Notes: generated from the letters alone by a model not told the origin. 64,000 nucleotides of DNA from Panagrolaimus kolymaensis (GCA_028622995.1 JAJQJQ010000052.1:372001-436000), one strand, 5' to 3'. Shown: positions 1 to 10,134, counted from the first letter of the stretch. Numbers and translations: made by a program.

Positions 1-338
1 TTTTTCGATTACGTAATATGGAAAGAAAGAGATACATTTGTTGCAAAAATATTGTTGTAGCAATAAAAAATTGGTGATGATTTTTTGACCTCCTGTTGAG
101 AAAGAGAGGGAGAGGTAGAGTGAAGATGAAGTATTTTCTAAAAAGGTGAAATGTTGAGTGTCAAACGAGGATAAGAAAAAATGAGAAGAGAGTCATTCAT
201 TCTATCTTTTTTATGCTACGAAAAAATATTTGAATAAAAAAGAAATTAAATTTTGATTATTTTCAGGAATTTTATTTTCTCAACTTTGCCACTGAATCTT
301 TATTGATTTACTTTTGCTTATCGCTTTCTGATTTGAAA
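1..338 (+). other. Outer flank and 5' region of PolB
   Basis: AT-rich non-coding sequence upstream of the polymerase ATG at 339. It contains an ACGTAATATGG-type end and purine-rich GAGAAAGAGAGGGAGAGG tracts. A TTTTCAG at about 261-267 could be a spliced-leader or intron acceptor ahead of the ATG. I see no terminal inverted repeat matching the integrase-side repeat at 10561-10873, so the true element end is probably outside the window or lost. Confidence 0.5.
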
Positions 339-3300
339 ATGGATCGTGAAATCAAAATCCCCCGACGGACCATTCACCAATACAAGAAGGATAAATATCC
401 TGAGCTTACCGTTCTTGTTAACGGCTATCGCTCCTTTTTCCACCAACGGACTAATGGTGATCAATGCCATAAGGCAAGGGATATTAAATCTGAGGTAATA
501 TTTTTAATTTTGATTTTTTTACATAAAAGTTATTTAATTATCTTTTTTGTAGAATAAGATGATCAAGGAACTTTATGCATTGTTTACTGGAACCCCGATT
601 CAAAATTTACCGTCTTCCGTTCAACCCCATTTCATCACTGATCTTACTGATATGATCACCAAAATTGATGACACTCTTCTTGAACCCGAAGAGCAACTGG
701 TAATGTTGTGTGAGCAACTTGAAAAGCATGAAGGGAAGAAAGTCGTTGCACGGCTTTATGATCAAAATAATCCTCATCCCGTTTTTACATCGTCGCTTGA
801 AGATGGAGCTTTCAATCTCATTGTTATTCGCTTCCTCAATAACAAATATGGCAATGCTACGCGTCAAAACGTATATTGTCAAAGAAGTCGTATGTATTGC
901 CAATTTTGTCGAAAAATGTACACTGATCGTGGAGCTCATACCAGCAGATGTTTGGGGAGATGCCGTGATTGCTTTGGTATGGGTGAAGGTTACCCTTGTG
1001 TTCAAGAGTTCGCCAGTGGTCAATGGCGTAAATGCCATGCATGCAACCTTGATTTTCGAAGTGAAAGCTGCTATGATAACCATTTCAATGGGGCATGTCA
1101 TCAAAGAAAGAAATGCGGGATCTGTGGCGGCGCTTACAAAATTTCTGATGGCGAACATATTTGTGGTACTCAACTCTGTCGCTCTTGTCATCAACGGCAT
1201 CCCAAGAATGAAAAGAGGAAAGGATTGAATTATTGTTATATCCAGCAGGCAAAGATTGATAAGCAAAAGGATTATCGCCCCAAAATCTACGTCGTCTTCG
1301 ACGTTGAAACCAAGCAAAAACTTTTGAAACTTTTTTCAAGAAAAAGTAAGTTTTGCATAACTTTTTACATAACTCTTAAATACATATCCCCTTTTTCTTA
1401 GGAAACCTTGTTGAAGATGAAACAACATCATCGAATACTGCACAACCTGATCCTCGTGATGGCATAACTTATGTCACAAACATTCATAACAATCCTGATG
1501 ACTTGAGTAAGTTTTGCACAACTTTTGCACAATATAATTTGCACAAAAATATTTATGCACAATATTTTTAGTTGAACATGTTCCTATTACTCCTTTGCCC
1601 GCTCATCATCCCGCCACCGATGAAGATGGAATTTTGGATGCATCTGATGATGAAGATCTTGCCGAAATGATGAATCAGATGGTCATCGATATGAGTGGTC
1701 CTATGAAAAAGAAGGACTATATTCATATCGCAAATTTACTTTGCGCTATGATATGCTGCTCTCATTGTATCGATGATATTGATGCAAAAGAATGCTCTCG
1801 TTGTTCCCGTGGAATTAAAAGCTGGTCTTCAATCCTACAAGATTCATCAAAAATGGAATATGCTCATGATGTTATGGCGGCCTTTCGTGAATATTTGAAG
1901 AAGCTTTCACGCATGCAAGGATTCTCAGGTGTTGTTTGTTATTCGCACAACGGAGCCCGTTTCGATACCCATTTAATATTGAAAAGCTTTACCGACGCCG
2001 GGTATGTAACTGATACTCTCATCATGAAAGGCAACTCCATCATCGAAGCCTCAATTTCTACTGGTGGTGAAATTGAAAGTCGCATTTCTTTCAAGGATAC
2101 TTACAGGATCATCCCGGTTGCTTTGAAAGCATTCCAAAAAACCTTCGGACTTCCTGAAAGCGTACACAAATTCGAGTAAGTTTCTTATGCATAAATATTT
2201 TATTCTTAACTAAAGAAATATCTTATAGCTTTCCTCATTTCTTCAACCAAGAGCGATTCTATGATGATGTCCTTGATAGTTTGCCTGATCGTGATTTTTA
2301 TGGATATTATTCCATGCCAAGAAAAGCAAGGGCTGCATTCGATGTCAAATATAATGCTGAATGTGAAAGAATGAAGGAACAAGGCCTCAAGTTCAGACTT
2401 CCTGATGAACTTTTAAAATATTGTCAGCAGGATGTTTTTGTATTATACAGTGGTTTTGTTCATTTTCGACGCATGCTGAATGAACTGGTGACAGAAAAAG
2501 TGGATGAAGCTGCTGCAGATCCAAGCAAGCTTCCAAAAGGTGCAAGAAGGGAATATTATGATATTCTTCAACATGGAACAACCATTGCCAGTTTATGCCT
2601 TTATGTTTTCCGCTTGATGTTCATGAAGGAAAAGCAAATCGCTTTGATTCCGGAGACCGGGTACCAGGATCAAACCAATCAATCAAAAATAGCTATCGGG
2701 TATATGGAATGGTTAAAGCACATGGGTGAATACAAATATATTCAGCATCGTGATAATATTGGTGAACATATTATTGGCAAACAACTGCGAGTTGATGGGT
2801 TTGATTGTAAAACTCATGATGTTTTTGAAATCGATGGTTGTTTATAGTAAGTTTGAATGCTTTTGTACTGGAAAATAAAACTTTTCTGTTTATAGTCACG
2901 GTTGTCCTGATTGTTATCAAAATCGAGAGCAGATCCTTCTTGATAATAAGTCAGCAAAAGATTTATATAAAGACACTTGCGATAAACATAGACGTATTCG
3001 TGAATTAATGGAACTTGTACCAGAGCATTATAATAATCTCAAAATAATACGCGAATGCCAGATTCGGAAGCAGATGCAGAATGATAAAAAAATGCATGAA
3101 TTTATCACCAATTACCCCGACACTTCTCCTATAAACCTGCGCAAAGTAAGTATTATGAATAAAAAGTTATGCATAAAAGTTGTGCAAAAAGTTATGCAAA
3201 ATATTGTGTTTAAAAACTTATTCATTTTTTTTAGACTTTAACTGGTGGTCGAACTGGTCCTCTTCATTTCGAGGAATATCATGTTGAAAATGAAAAGGAA

Positions 3301-5045
3301 ATAAAATACTTCGACATATGCTCGTGAGTTCTTTTCTGTTATCTTTCTTAACAGTGAAATGATTATCTTTTTATCCTAGATTATACCCTTACATAAACTT
3401 CGTAACTCGCTATCCTGTCAAGCATCCAAAGATCGTAACAAAGGTTAAAGCATGGGAAAGACCTGAAGATGTCCCCGATCTTGCCGTCATTAAATGCAAA
3501 ATATTACCTCCTGTAAATTTGGATATGCCCATCATACCTATGAAATCCAACAATCAGCTTATCTTCCCTTTGTGCGGCAAATGCCCTCAGAAACATTACA
3601 AGAAAAATGAAGGCAAAATCTCTTGTGTTCATAGCGCAGGTGAAAGAGCCTTCGTAACTTCTTGCACCTCAAAAGAAATTTCATATGCTATGCATAATGG
3701 ATACAAAGTTCTTGAAGTTTATCATGTTCTTGAATACGAAGAAGGTTGTGATCATATCTTTAAAGATTATGTAAGAATGTTCTTAAAAATCAAGGCAAGC
3801 TTTTTGCATAATTTTTGCACAATATTCTTTGCACAATTTCTTTGTATAATACTTTTACACAACTTTTCTATAGGTTGAAGCTTCCCATCCTCCTGAAAAC
3901 TATGAAAATGATACCGAAGTTCGTGAAAACTTCCAAAATCTTTATCGCGATATCTATGGAATTTCCTTGGGTGAATGTATTTTTAATCCAGGAAAAAGAT
4001 TCATCGCAAAATTATTTTTGAATTCTTTGTGGGGTCGTTTCTCGATGGCAGTTCATGAAGAAAAGAAAATCGTGAAATCCGATGAACTCTTCAAACTTGC
4101 TCGAGATCCCACAATCATGGATCTTTCTTCTTATCACCTCAATTCCAATGGCACAAGAATGGTGAGGTATCGACGTGATGAAAACTTCACCTCTGCGAAA
4201 AATGTCAACATAGTTTTAAGTATATGGACCACGGCCGAGGCAAAAATACATTTGTATAAATTTATGAAATATGTCAATTCAAGCCCTGGATCAAAATTGC
4301 TTTACACAGATACTGGTGAGCATTGCACAACTTATCTTTTGCACAACTTTTACACAATACTTTTACATAACATTTTTTAGACAGCATAATTTATTCTCAT
4401 CCTTGGGGAAAGAATCCTTTAACTCCCGGTGAGCTGCTTGGAGAGATGACTGACGAGTTCCCCCAGCACGCAATTTTACGATATACAAGTGCTGGGGCGA
4501 AGCAATATATTCTCACTTTGAGAGATAAAGATGGCAACCTCTCAACAAAGCTCTGCAATCGAGGCATCACCACCACCTTTGAAGTTGAAGAAAATGTTAC
4601 TCATGAAGCAATGCAATTCGATACTTCTAAAGCCAATCTTAATCTTGAAGTTTTTAAAATTGCTCCTCAACCTGATATGACTCTCCTCAGTCGAATTACA
4701 ACAAAAATATATCGCACGATTTGTAAGAAGGGTATTATCCATGAGAACTCCATATTCCCCTACGGCTGGAAATTCTCAAAACCTTCTTTGAGCATTCCTA
4801 TTATTCCATGGGTTGATGACTTCCGTGTTCGAAAAACTCCACCCTTCCGTGAACTCCAATATCTTTGTATGGCGTATATCTTCTTCCAGAAATTTTATGT
4901 GGATATCGTTATCCGTTATCTTTTATATGGTCCACGGAAAACATCACCCCAAGCTCTTTTAGATTCCCAAAGAAAAGCACGTGTCTTCAACTTTATCTTA
5001 AAAAATGAAATATCACCTCGTATCAGAGCTTGTGTAAAGTTTTAA
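339..5045 (+). CDS. PolB: Family-B (protein-primed type) DNA polymerase of Maverick/Polinton element, left copy
   Basis: Ten exons (339-494, 553-1345, 1402-1506, 1572-2175, 2229-2846, 2896-3145, 3235-3323, 3380-3794, 3874-4315, 4381-5045) have fully compatible phases and give about 1378 aa. The intron after exon 8 is GC-AG; the rest are GT-AG. A Cys/His-rich zinc-binding stretch lies at about residues 165-280. Exonuclease motifs are FDVET (D302, E304), NGARFD (D483) and YCQQDV (D621). Polymerase motifs are DICSLYP (D869), LNSLWGRF (N1060) and YTDTDS (D1156, D1158), the last split by intron 9. All catalytic aspartates are present. In Polintons this enzyme replicates the element from a terminal protein. 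An AATAAA at 5073 follows the stop. Several introns are built from TTTTGCAYAA-type repeats. The length suits Maverick PolB with an N-terminal extension. Functionality is inferred from the open frame only. Confidence 0.93.
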
Positions 5046-5509
5046 TGATTTATGTTGTGCTATTTTTATTTGAATAAATGTAATTAATTTTAAAATATTG
5101 TGCAAACAATAAAATTGTGCAAAGCATAAGAAATACATAACAGAAAAAAAAATCTTTGCATAAATATTTTTACATAAGAAAAGCATAATTATTTTTCTGG
5201 TGTATCGCTAACAAAGAAAAAAGAAAGAAAAGAAAGTCAAACTTATGAGGTCACATCTGGTTGTTTCGGCATTCAAAAGGAATACAACGAACGCTACAAA
5301 AAAAGTTTTTGTTGCGATTATCCATGTTTTTAAAAATAAACAAATATGCAGATTTATTTCTTTTGTCTTTCTTTTGCCGTAAAAACTTTGCGTCATTAAA
5401 AATAACTTTTTTTTCTCTCTGGTGATGCTTATCCGTTCAATGAAGAATCATTTTTGATACAAAATATTCATCATCATCGGTTGCTGTTGCTTTATTATTT
5501 TTTTTTGCT
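5046..5509. other. PolB 3' region and F-box gene upstream region
   Basis: Non-coding. It holds the PolB AATAAA (5073-5078) and a cluster of TTGTGCAAA and GCATAA motifs (5098-5190). A purine-rich tract follows, then the T-rich leader before the F-box ATG. A 62-codon minus-strand ORF (5208-5396) has no supporting features. Confidence 0.5.
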
Positions 5510-6565
5510 ATGGAGCAAAACATTCAGAAATTTCAATGTGGTTTTGACCAGCATTTTGCAAATTTATATATCCGTGAGAAAGAGATGGAAGAACAACACC
5601 TTCTTAAATTATATGAATCTACTCAACCAGCACTAAATATTTTTGATTTACCCAACGAAGTACTTTTTAATATTCATGCTCATATTCCCTCATTAGAAAA
5701 TGCGGTTGCACTTTCTCATTCGTCTAAACGAATGCGCTTTATTTTTTTTGACAACACCCGATATGGCTGGAAGATGATCGATGAGAAAGTAGGTTTTTAA
5801 GAAAATTTTGATATTCATAAATTTTTTTATGATTTTTTCTATTTCATTTTCAGAATGCTCATTTTGGGTTATTTTTCAAAGATGATAAAAAAGTATTGGA
5901 AACTCATCAAATAATTCTCCCATCCTGTTTAAAGTTCATACGCTGCCCTGAAGAAGTACTTCTTGAAGGTTTGGAAAAAATGCTTACAGATCATCTTTTT
6001 TATGAAGAAATAATCTTCGATAAGTGTGATGTAGCACCTAAAGTTATTCAAAAACTTCGTGTAAACTGTCAGAAAAAAATCTAATTTAAAAAATGTGTCA
6101 TCAGTGCTAGCTTTGAAAGCATCCTCGAAGCTTGCGCTAGCGTAAGAGTTTTTAAGTTAGTTTATTTTTCTCTTTCTTTTTTTTTTTTTGAGGGTAAATG
6201 GTTTTTTTAGGCTCAATTCTCCAGGTTTCTATTACGGCCCTCTTTATTATCACTATATCGGGAAACATCTTGGCAGACATAAATTTTTACGTGAACTTTC
6301 ACTTACTGAAATTCCTATCAAGGGTGTGACACCCTTTGTCAGAACCTTAAAAGTATGCATTTTTTTTATAATAAAAGAAAAGGCTTCTTTTTTATAAAAT
6401 ATTTATGTAAAACTAATTCTTTTATAGAGAATTATGTCATTTCCTACTCGTGTACAAGTTAGTTTTTTACACCGTGCCAGCCGTCAACAAAAAATGGAAG
6501 CAGTATATGAGCTTCACATGCTAGCATCAAAGCTTAATTTCCCAATCAATTGCAGTGAAACATAA
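5510..6565 (+). CDS. F-box protein encoded by the Maverick-like element, left copy
   Basis: Predicted as five exons: 5510-5788, 5854-6058, 6105-6141, 6211-6352 and 6428-6565. The first and last junctions are clear. The small 37-nt exon is inferred because it alone joins the phases without a stop. Residues 45-85 match an F-box, including a FDLPNEVLFNI start and a following hydrophobic helix with SSKRM. F-box proteins recruit substrates to SCF (Skp1-cullin) ubiquitin ligases. The C-terminal half has leucine-rich character (a HKFLRELSL stretch, for example) like substrate-binding halves of nematode F-box proteins, but I cannot name the family. It sits just after PolB on the same strand. An alternative is that the middle of the gene is degenerate and ends at the TAA at 6082. 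Confidence 0.72.
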
Positions 6566-6881
6566 ATCTTACTTTTTTAACATCTTTTATTTTTATTTTT
6601 TGTATAACCCCTTCTTTCCCTTTTTCTGCACAATATTTCTTGCATAACTTTTCCTGCATAACTTTTTCTTTTTTATGTTATGCGTGTCTAATTTACTATG
6701 CTTTTTTTATGTAGTTTCCCCTAATTCATATTATGCAAAATCACTTTCTTTCTTCTTTTTTTTTTAAATTGTGTAAGCTTCTTTTTTTCACAAAAAAATC
6801 AGTTAGTTTATATGTATTTTTTTTATTTTAATCAAAGCATGTACCCGCAAATAAAAAGTTTTTTTTAACATAAAATCAAAA
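6566..6881. other. Convergent intergenic spacer
   Basis: AT-rich, T-tract-rich sequence between the convergent F-box gene and the minus-strand gene. It has several GCACAATA, GCATAACTTTT and TGCAAAAT motifs of the kind also found in PolB introns. No coding signal is seen. Confidence 0.5.
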
Positions 6882-7401
6882 TTATTCTAAGTCATCGTCA
6901 AGTTCGTTATTTTCATTCTCGAGAGGACGAACATAAATTAGATCAATTAAAAGGCGGTCACGAAAAATTTCATGATGAGTTTCGGACTGTAATAGGTTCA
7001 ATATTCGCGCAAAAACATCCTCGCCTGTCATTGGAATAAGAAGTGGATTTTGCATGGGGAAAGATTCTGATCCAAGATGTTCACTCCAAATGTTGTAACT
7101 ATAAAAAAAGTTTTTAAAAATATGAAGAAAAAATGAAAGAAAAAACGATTTACCGAAAGTAGCCATTTGGATTAAGCCCTTTATTTATTTTATTCATTGC
7201 TTTTTTCAATGTACGATGAATAAGAAGGGTGAATTCGTCATCTTTAGCTTCATAATCACTAAAAATGATAGGTAGAGTCCGCAATAAACTTCCATCTGTA
7301 TTTTCTTCTACAATAACAAGTTTGCCAACAGCCGCACTAAATAAAATCAACTGATAAATTAAATTTTTAAGGGCATTTTTAACTTACCGTGTTCGAGACA
7401 T
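6882..7401 (-). CDS. Unrecognised 137-aa element protein, left copy
   Basis: Three exons on the minus strand: 7401-7388 (14 nt, starting MSRT), 7336-7154 and 7098-6882. Introns are 51 and 55 nt and phases close perfectly to give 137 aa. The tiny first exon is chosen because it supplies an ATG, a GTAAG donor and the right phase. The ORF without it has no natural ATG. The protein is mixed alpha/beta in composition and ends in an acidic tail (NENNELDDDLE). I recognise no domain. It lies tail-to-tail with the F-box gene and head-to-head with the zinc-module gene at 7818. Preservation of both splice sites in the inverted copy supports it as a real gene. Confidence 0.7.
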
Positions 7402-7817
7402 TTTTTGTCCTTAAAGAAAATAAAAAGGTGACACTCGAAATAACAATGAAAGTCAAGAGTGGGCTTCATTATTATTCTTCTTTATCGAGAGTCTCGAACA
7501 CGGCAACTGCTTTTTTTCTCCTTGTAGCTAAAACAATACATCGATAATCTCTGTTTTACATTTTTAAGTTCAGTCAATCTCTTTTGTCGCCACTTATGCA
7601 ATACTCTTTTTTTGACCCTTTTTTCGGCACCTTTTTTGTTGACTTTTTTTGAAAGCGATCTCCTTTGACCTTTTTTATGGTATCTCAGAGATGTGGATTT
7701 ATTTATCGCAAACTTACAGCATCAACTCCATTCTTTTCTTTTTTCTTTACATTTTGATCGTGACTTTTTTTGTTGCTCTTTTTTAATTTAAAAACTTTTT
7801 TATTTTACAGTTTTGCA
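7402..7817. promoter_or_regulatory. Divergent intergenic region, probable bidirectional promoter
   Basis: 416 nt between two divergently transcribed genes. It has several CTTTTTT blocks (GACTTTTTTTG, GACCTTTTTT and similar) and GAGTGTCAC and GAGTCTCGAACACGG segments. The string GTGTTCGAGAC at 7389-7399 recurs inverted as GTCTCGAACAC at 7491-7501. A TTTTACAG at 7803-7810 just before the downstream ATG is a possible splice or trans-splice acceptor. The regulatory role is inferred from gene orientation. Confidence 0.45.
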
Positions 7818-8575
7818 ATGGATTCCAACTTTGTCAAACCCGAGCCTCAACAAGAAGAAATCGAGGATTTGTTTGCACCCCTTGAGGATCCTGGTGACTT
7901 ATTCGATTGGTTTATTCCATCACCACCAAAAACAAGCGAGCCATTTCCTGATAATCAGATGGAAGCTCTCTTCGAAAAACTTGAACTCGAAGAAGCTCAA
8001 AACATTGATCCTGCAGCGTTTTATGGGTAAGCTTTTCCCTTCTTCTTTTTTTACCCTTTCTTATTTTTTATAGATATCCCCCATATCAGAAAAAAACTGT
8101 TGATTTTTTGATCCAATTTGAAAAGCAATATGGATGCTCGAAAAAAAGTGCGATTATCTTTCCGTGTAATCACATCACTTCGTTTCACAGCCTTTGGGGT
8201 CAACAATTAAATGCAAATTATGAATTTGAATGCATCAAATGTCATACATTCCATTCTTATGAATTGGTTATGCCCCATCATGGGTAAGCTTTTACGCTTT
8301 TTTATTAACTCTCTTTTGACATTCTTTTTTTCAGCTACAATACAATGCAACCAAAAACTAATAACTTCATTGATGAATTTGAAGAAGCATATGGGCACTC
8401 CAAAAAACCCCACGTTATTTTCCCCTGCGATCATGTTCATGAAAAGAATGTCATTTACGAGTTAGTGTTCAATGAATCGAACGAATTTGAATGTAAATTG
8501 TGTAAAACCTGGCACCATGGAGATCTCATCGTTCCAACCAGTCGGCCTTTAACAGCATATTCAACATACCTCTGA
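7818..8575 (+). CDS. Element protein with acidic N-terminus and two CxH...CxxC modules, left copy
   Basis: Exons 7818-8026, 8074-8283 and 8335-8575, all phase-compatible, encode 219 aa. The first about 70 residues are acidic and proline-rich. Then two homologous modules follow, each with a FPCNH or FPCDH motif and about 30-35 residues later FEC-x2-C plus a histidine (FECIKCHTFH; FECKLCKTWHH). The pattern suggests one metal site per module. The two modules fall on exons 2 and 3, so an exon duplication is likely. I know no named family with this architecture. An acidic region plus zinc modules could suit a transcription or adaptor factor, but that is inference. Confidence 0.75.
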
Positions 8576-8760
8576 TATAAATCCCTTGTTGCATCTCCTA
8601 AACTTTTTAAACATTTTTTCTTTTCTTTTGCTCAATGCTTTTCCATTCTAACGATGCTTTTTTTTGTTACCGTAATAAAAATTTATGTAAGTGAGATCAA
8701 AGATGTTGATTCAGCAAACATATTTTTTTCTCAAACCATTGTGTGTATTTTCATTGCGTC
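8576..8760. other. AT-rich spacer before direct repeat
   Basis: Short 3' flank of the zinc-module gene with T-rich stretches and no coding signal. It is present in both palindrome arms. Confidence 0.5.
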
Positions 8761-9073
8761 GACGGACAGAACCTGATGGGGAGTCGCGTCCATCCTTTCT
8801 CCACACACGCGCGCATGCGCGCATCCTCTTGTTGATGCACAAAAAATTGTTCACTTTTCTCTTTGAGTTGCACTAGTTTGTATGCTTAAGCGTTGTATTT
8901 CGGGAATTTATCGGAAAATTATCAGGAGAAGGAACATTTTTTGCGCAAAAGTGAGACACTTTTTTTGCACAACTTTTTTACAGCTGTTGCATACTTAATC
9001 GTTGTTTTTCGGGAATTTTTTGCGCACTTTTTTCCTCTTTTGTTTGCACAAGTCTTTGCATAATTTTTTATGC
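8761..9073 (+). repeat. 313-bp direct repeat, copy 1 (upstream of ATPase)
   Basis: It begins GACGGACAGAACC and ends TTTTTTATGC. It recurs directly at 10561-10873 and inverted at 11467-11779. It contains the alternating GCGCGCATGCGCGC palindrome at 8809-8822 within a longer CACACACG... purine-pyrimidine run, two GGGAATTT blocks, and TTTTGCACAA and TTTGCATAA motifs near its end. Copies 1 and 2 both end shortly before a start codon (ATPase, integrase), so a shared promoter or leader is the simplest reading. Copy 1 markers are GTCCATCC, GTTGATGCAC, ATCAGGAGAAGG and TTTGCACAAG. Confidence 0.9.
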
Positions 9074-9085
9074 ATAACAAAAATT

Positions 9086-9841
9086 ATGTCAACTCAAAGG
9101 TCACATAGGGATATTTCCCTGATCAGAAAAAAAAAGCTATGTAAGAAAAAAGAAGAATCTGTAAATTTTTTAGTTGCTATAAGTATTATGGTTGACGAAC
9201 AGTCGGATTTTGTTTTTTCGGAGAGTGATTTTAAAATACACATCCCCAGTTGCTGTATTTTTTCTGGCCCCAGTAGCAGCGGAAAAACAACATTGCTAAA
9301 ATCTTTCATCAAGCAAAGAGAGGGTTTATTTGAGCCAGCGCCTGCAACTGTTTTATATTGCTTTGGGGAATATCATGAATATGTTGATGAGCTAAAACAA
9401 CTAAAAATACAAACGCATTATGGAGTTCCATCTGATGAGCTTTTGGATTCTATGCCTAAACCTTTATTGCTAATACTTGATGATCTCGTCAATGAGATGG
9501 ATTCAGAATTTCTTGACATTTTATTCACCAAGAAAAGCCATCATCAGCAAATTTGCGTTCTGCTTCTCACACAAATTTTATTCTTGCCTAAACTTCGAAC
9601 GCCTAGGATAAATTCTCATTATTTCGTGTTTCTCCGATCACCCGCCTTCAGAAATCAGCTTCGTAATTTCGGCGTACAAATTTTTGCAGGAAAAGTGAAC
9701 GAGTTTATGAAAGCATACGACGAGTCAACTTCGCACAAATACGGCTACTTAATGGTAAACGTCCACACCAAATCGTGTAATACTTTACGTCTTACTACCA
9801 ATATTCTCCCCGACGAAGACACAATCATATACAAAATATGA
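9086..9841 (+). CDS. A32/FtsK-HerA-type DNA packaging ATPase
   Basis: Single-exon ORF with Walker A GPSSSGKTT at about 9266-9292 and Walker B LLLILDDL at about 9464-9487. A sensor-like LLLTQ segment follows. This arrangement matches the genome-packaging ATPase of Mavericks/Polintons and related viruses, which drives DNA into capsids. Two starts are possible: ATG at 9086 (251 aa) or ATG at 9188 (217 aa, directly before the conserved core). The second fits the usual compact family better. The longer ORF reading back to 9002 runs into repeat copy 1 and is unlikely. The stop overlaps the next ATG by four bases (ATGA). The gene is absent from the right palindrome arm. Confidence 0.88.
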   Translation: MSTQRSHRDISLIRKKKLCKKKEESVNFLVAISIMVDEQSDFVFSESDFKIHIPSCCIFSGPSSSGKTTLLKSFIKQREGLFEPAPATVLYCFGEYHEYVDELKQLKIQTHYGVPSDELLDSMPKPLLLILDDLVNEMDSEFLDILFTKKSHHQQICVLLLTQILFLPKLRTPRINSHYFVFLRSPAFRNQLRNFGVQIFAGKVNEFMKAYDESTSHKYGYLMVNVHTKSCNTLRLTTNILPDEDTIIYKI

Positions 9842-10134
9842 GTTTCGATCAAGCCAAACTTCTCAGAAGCATTGAAAAATCAAAATCTATCACCAAGATT
9901 ATGAAATTAAATTCCGAGGAGCTTATGTTCCTTTCTCAAATCTTTTTATACTTTTTTACTGCTAAAAAACCTGTCCAATCCTTTTATTGTAATCGTCAAA
10001 AAACTTGTGCTCCCATCATCAAGAAATTCGGTAGAGCTCGAACTGAAAAAGCTGCTCGAAAAATAGCTAAAGAAGTTCCTCTTAAAGTGTTTCAAAGTGT
10101 GTCTCGATGGGCCATTAAAAGCTTTAAAAATTAA
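9838..10134 (+). CDS. Small basic protein overlapping ATPase stop
   Basis: 98 codons starting in the ATGA overlap with the ATPase gene. The protein is Lys/Arg-rich (for example FGRARTEKAARKIAKEV), with a short hydrophobic patch in its N-terminal half (LSQIFLYFFT) and two cysteines. I do not recognise it. The direct overlap suggests translation from the same mRNA, by reinitiation, or from a trans-spliced downstream cistron. It could be a small DNA-binding or virion protein, but no motif proves this. It is missing from the right arm together with the ATPase. Confidence 0.55.
   Translation: MSFDQAKLLRSIEKSKSITKIMKLNSEELMFLSQIFLYFFTAKKPVQSFYCNRQKTCAPIIKKFGRARTEKAARKIAKEVPLKVFQSVSRWAIKSFKN

Larger units (their letters stand above)
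1..9073. repeat. Left arm of 20.5-kb palindrome
   Basis: This arm is the inverted counterpart of 11467-20523. Matching positions sum to 20524 up to about 5800 and to 20540 beyond it, because the right arm lacks 16 nt in the F-box intron (about 5807-5825 here). Every exon of the arm has an almost identical partner on the other strand. The arm starts at the window edge, so it may extend further left. Divergence is limited to a few substitutions plus the 16-nt deletion, pointing to a recent duplication, ongoing gene conversion, or an assembly fold-back. Confidence 0.97.

Noticed and set aside
1..338. Terminal inverted repeat of the Maverick
   Set aside because: No match to any other end-like sequence in the window and no testable target duplication at the window edge.
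710..1228. 172-codon plus-strand ORF overlapping PolB exon 2 in another frame
   Set aside because: The PolB frame carries the conserved motifs and spliced phases. This overlap has no support.
607..1317. 236-codon minus-strand ORF opposite PolB exon 2
   Set aside because: It is antisense to the conserved Cys-rich and exonuclease region and has no recognisable features. Its length results from codon bias on the other strand.
5208..5396. 62-codon minus-strand ORF with a hydrophobic stretch
   Set aside because: It lies in AT-rich spacer and hydrophobicity comes from T-rich DNA. No start context, splice or homology is seen.
8691..8876. 61-codon ORF across the start of the direct repeat
   Set aside because: It covers the Z-DNA-prone non-coding repeat, and its second half is repeat-derived. 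Copy 2 of the repeat has no equivalent start.
9002..9085. N-terminal extension of the ATPase ORF
   Set aside because: These 28 codons are inside the direct repeat and translate T-rich motif runs. An ATG at 9086 or 9188 is more credible.
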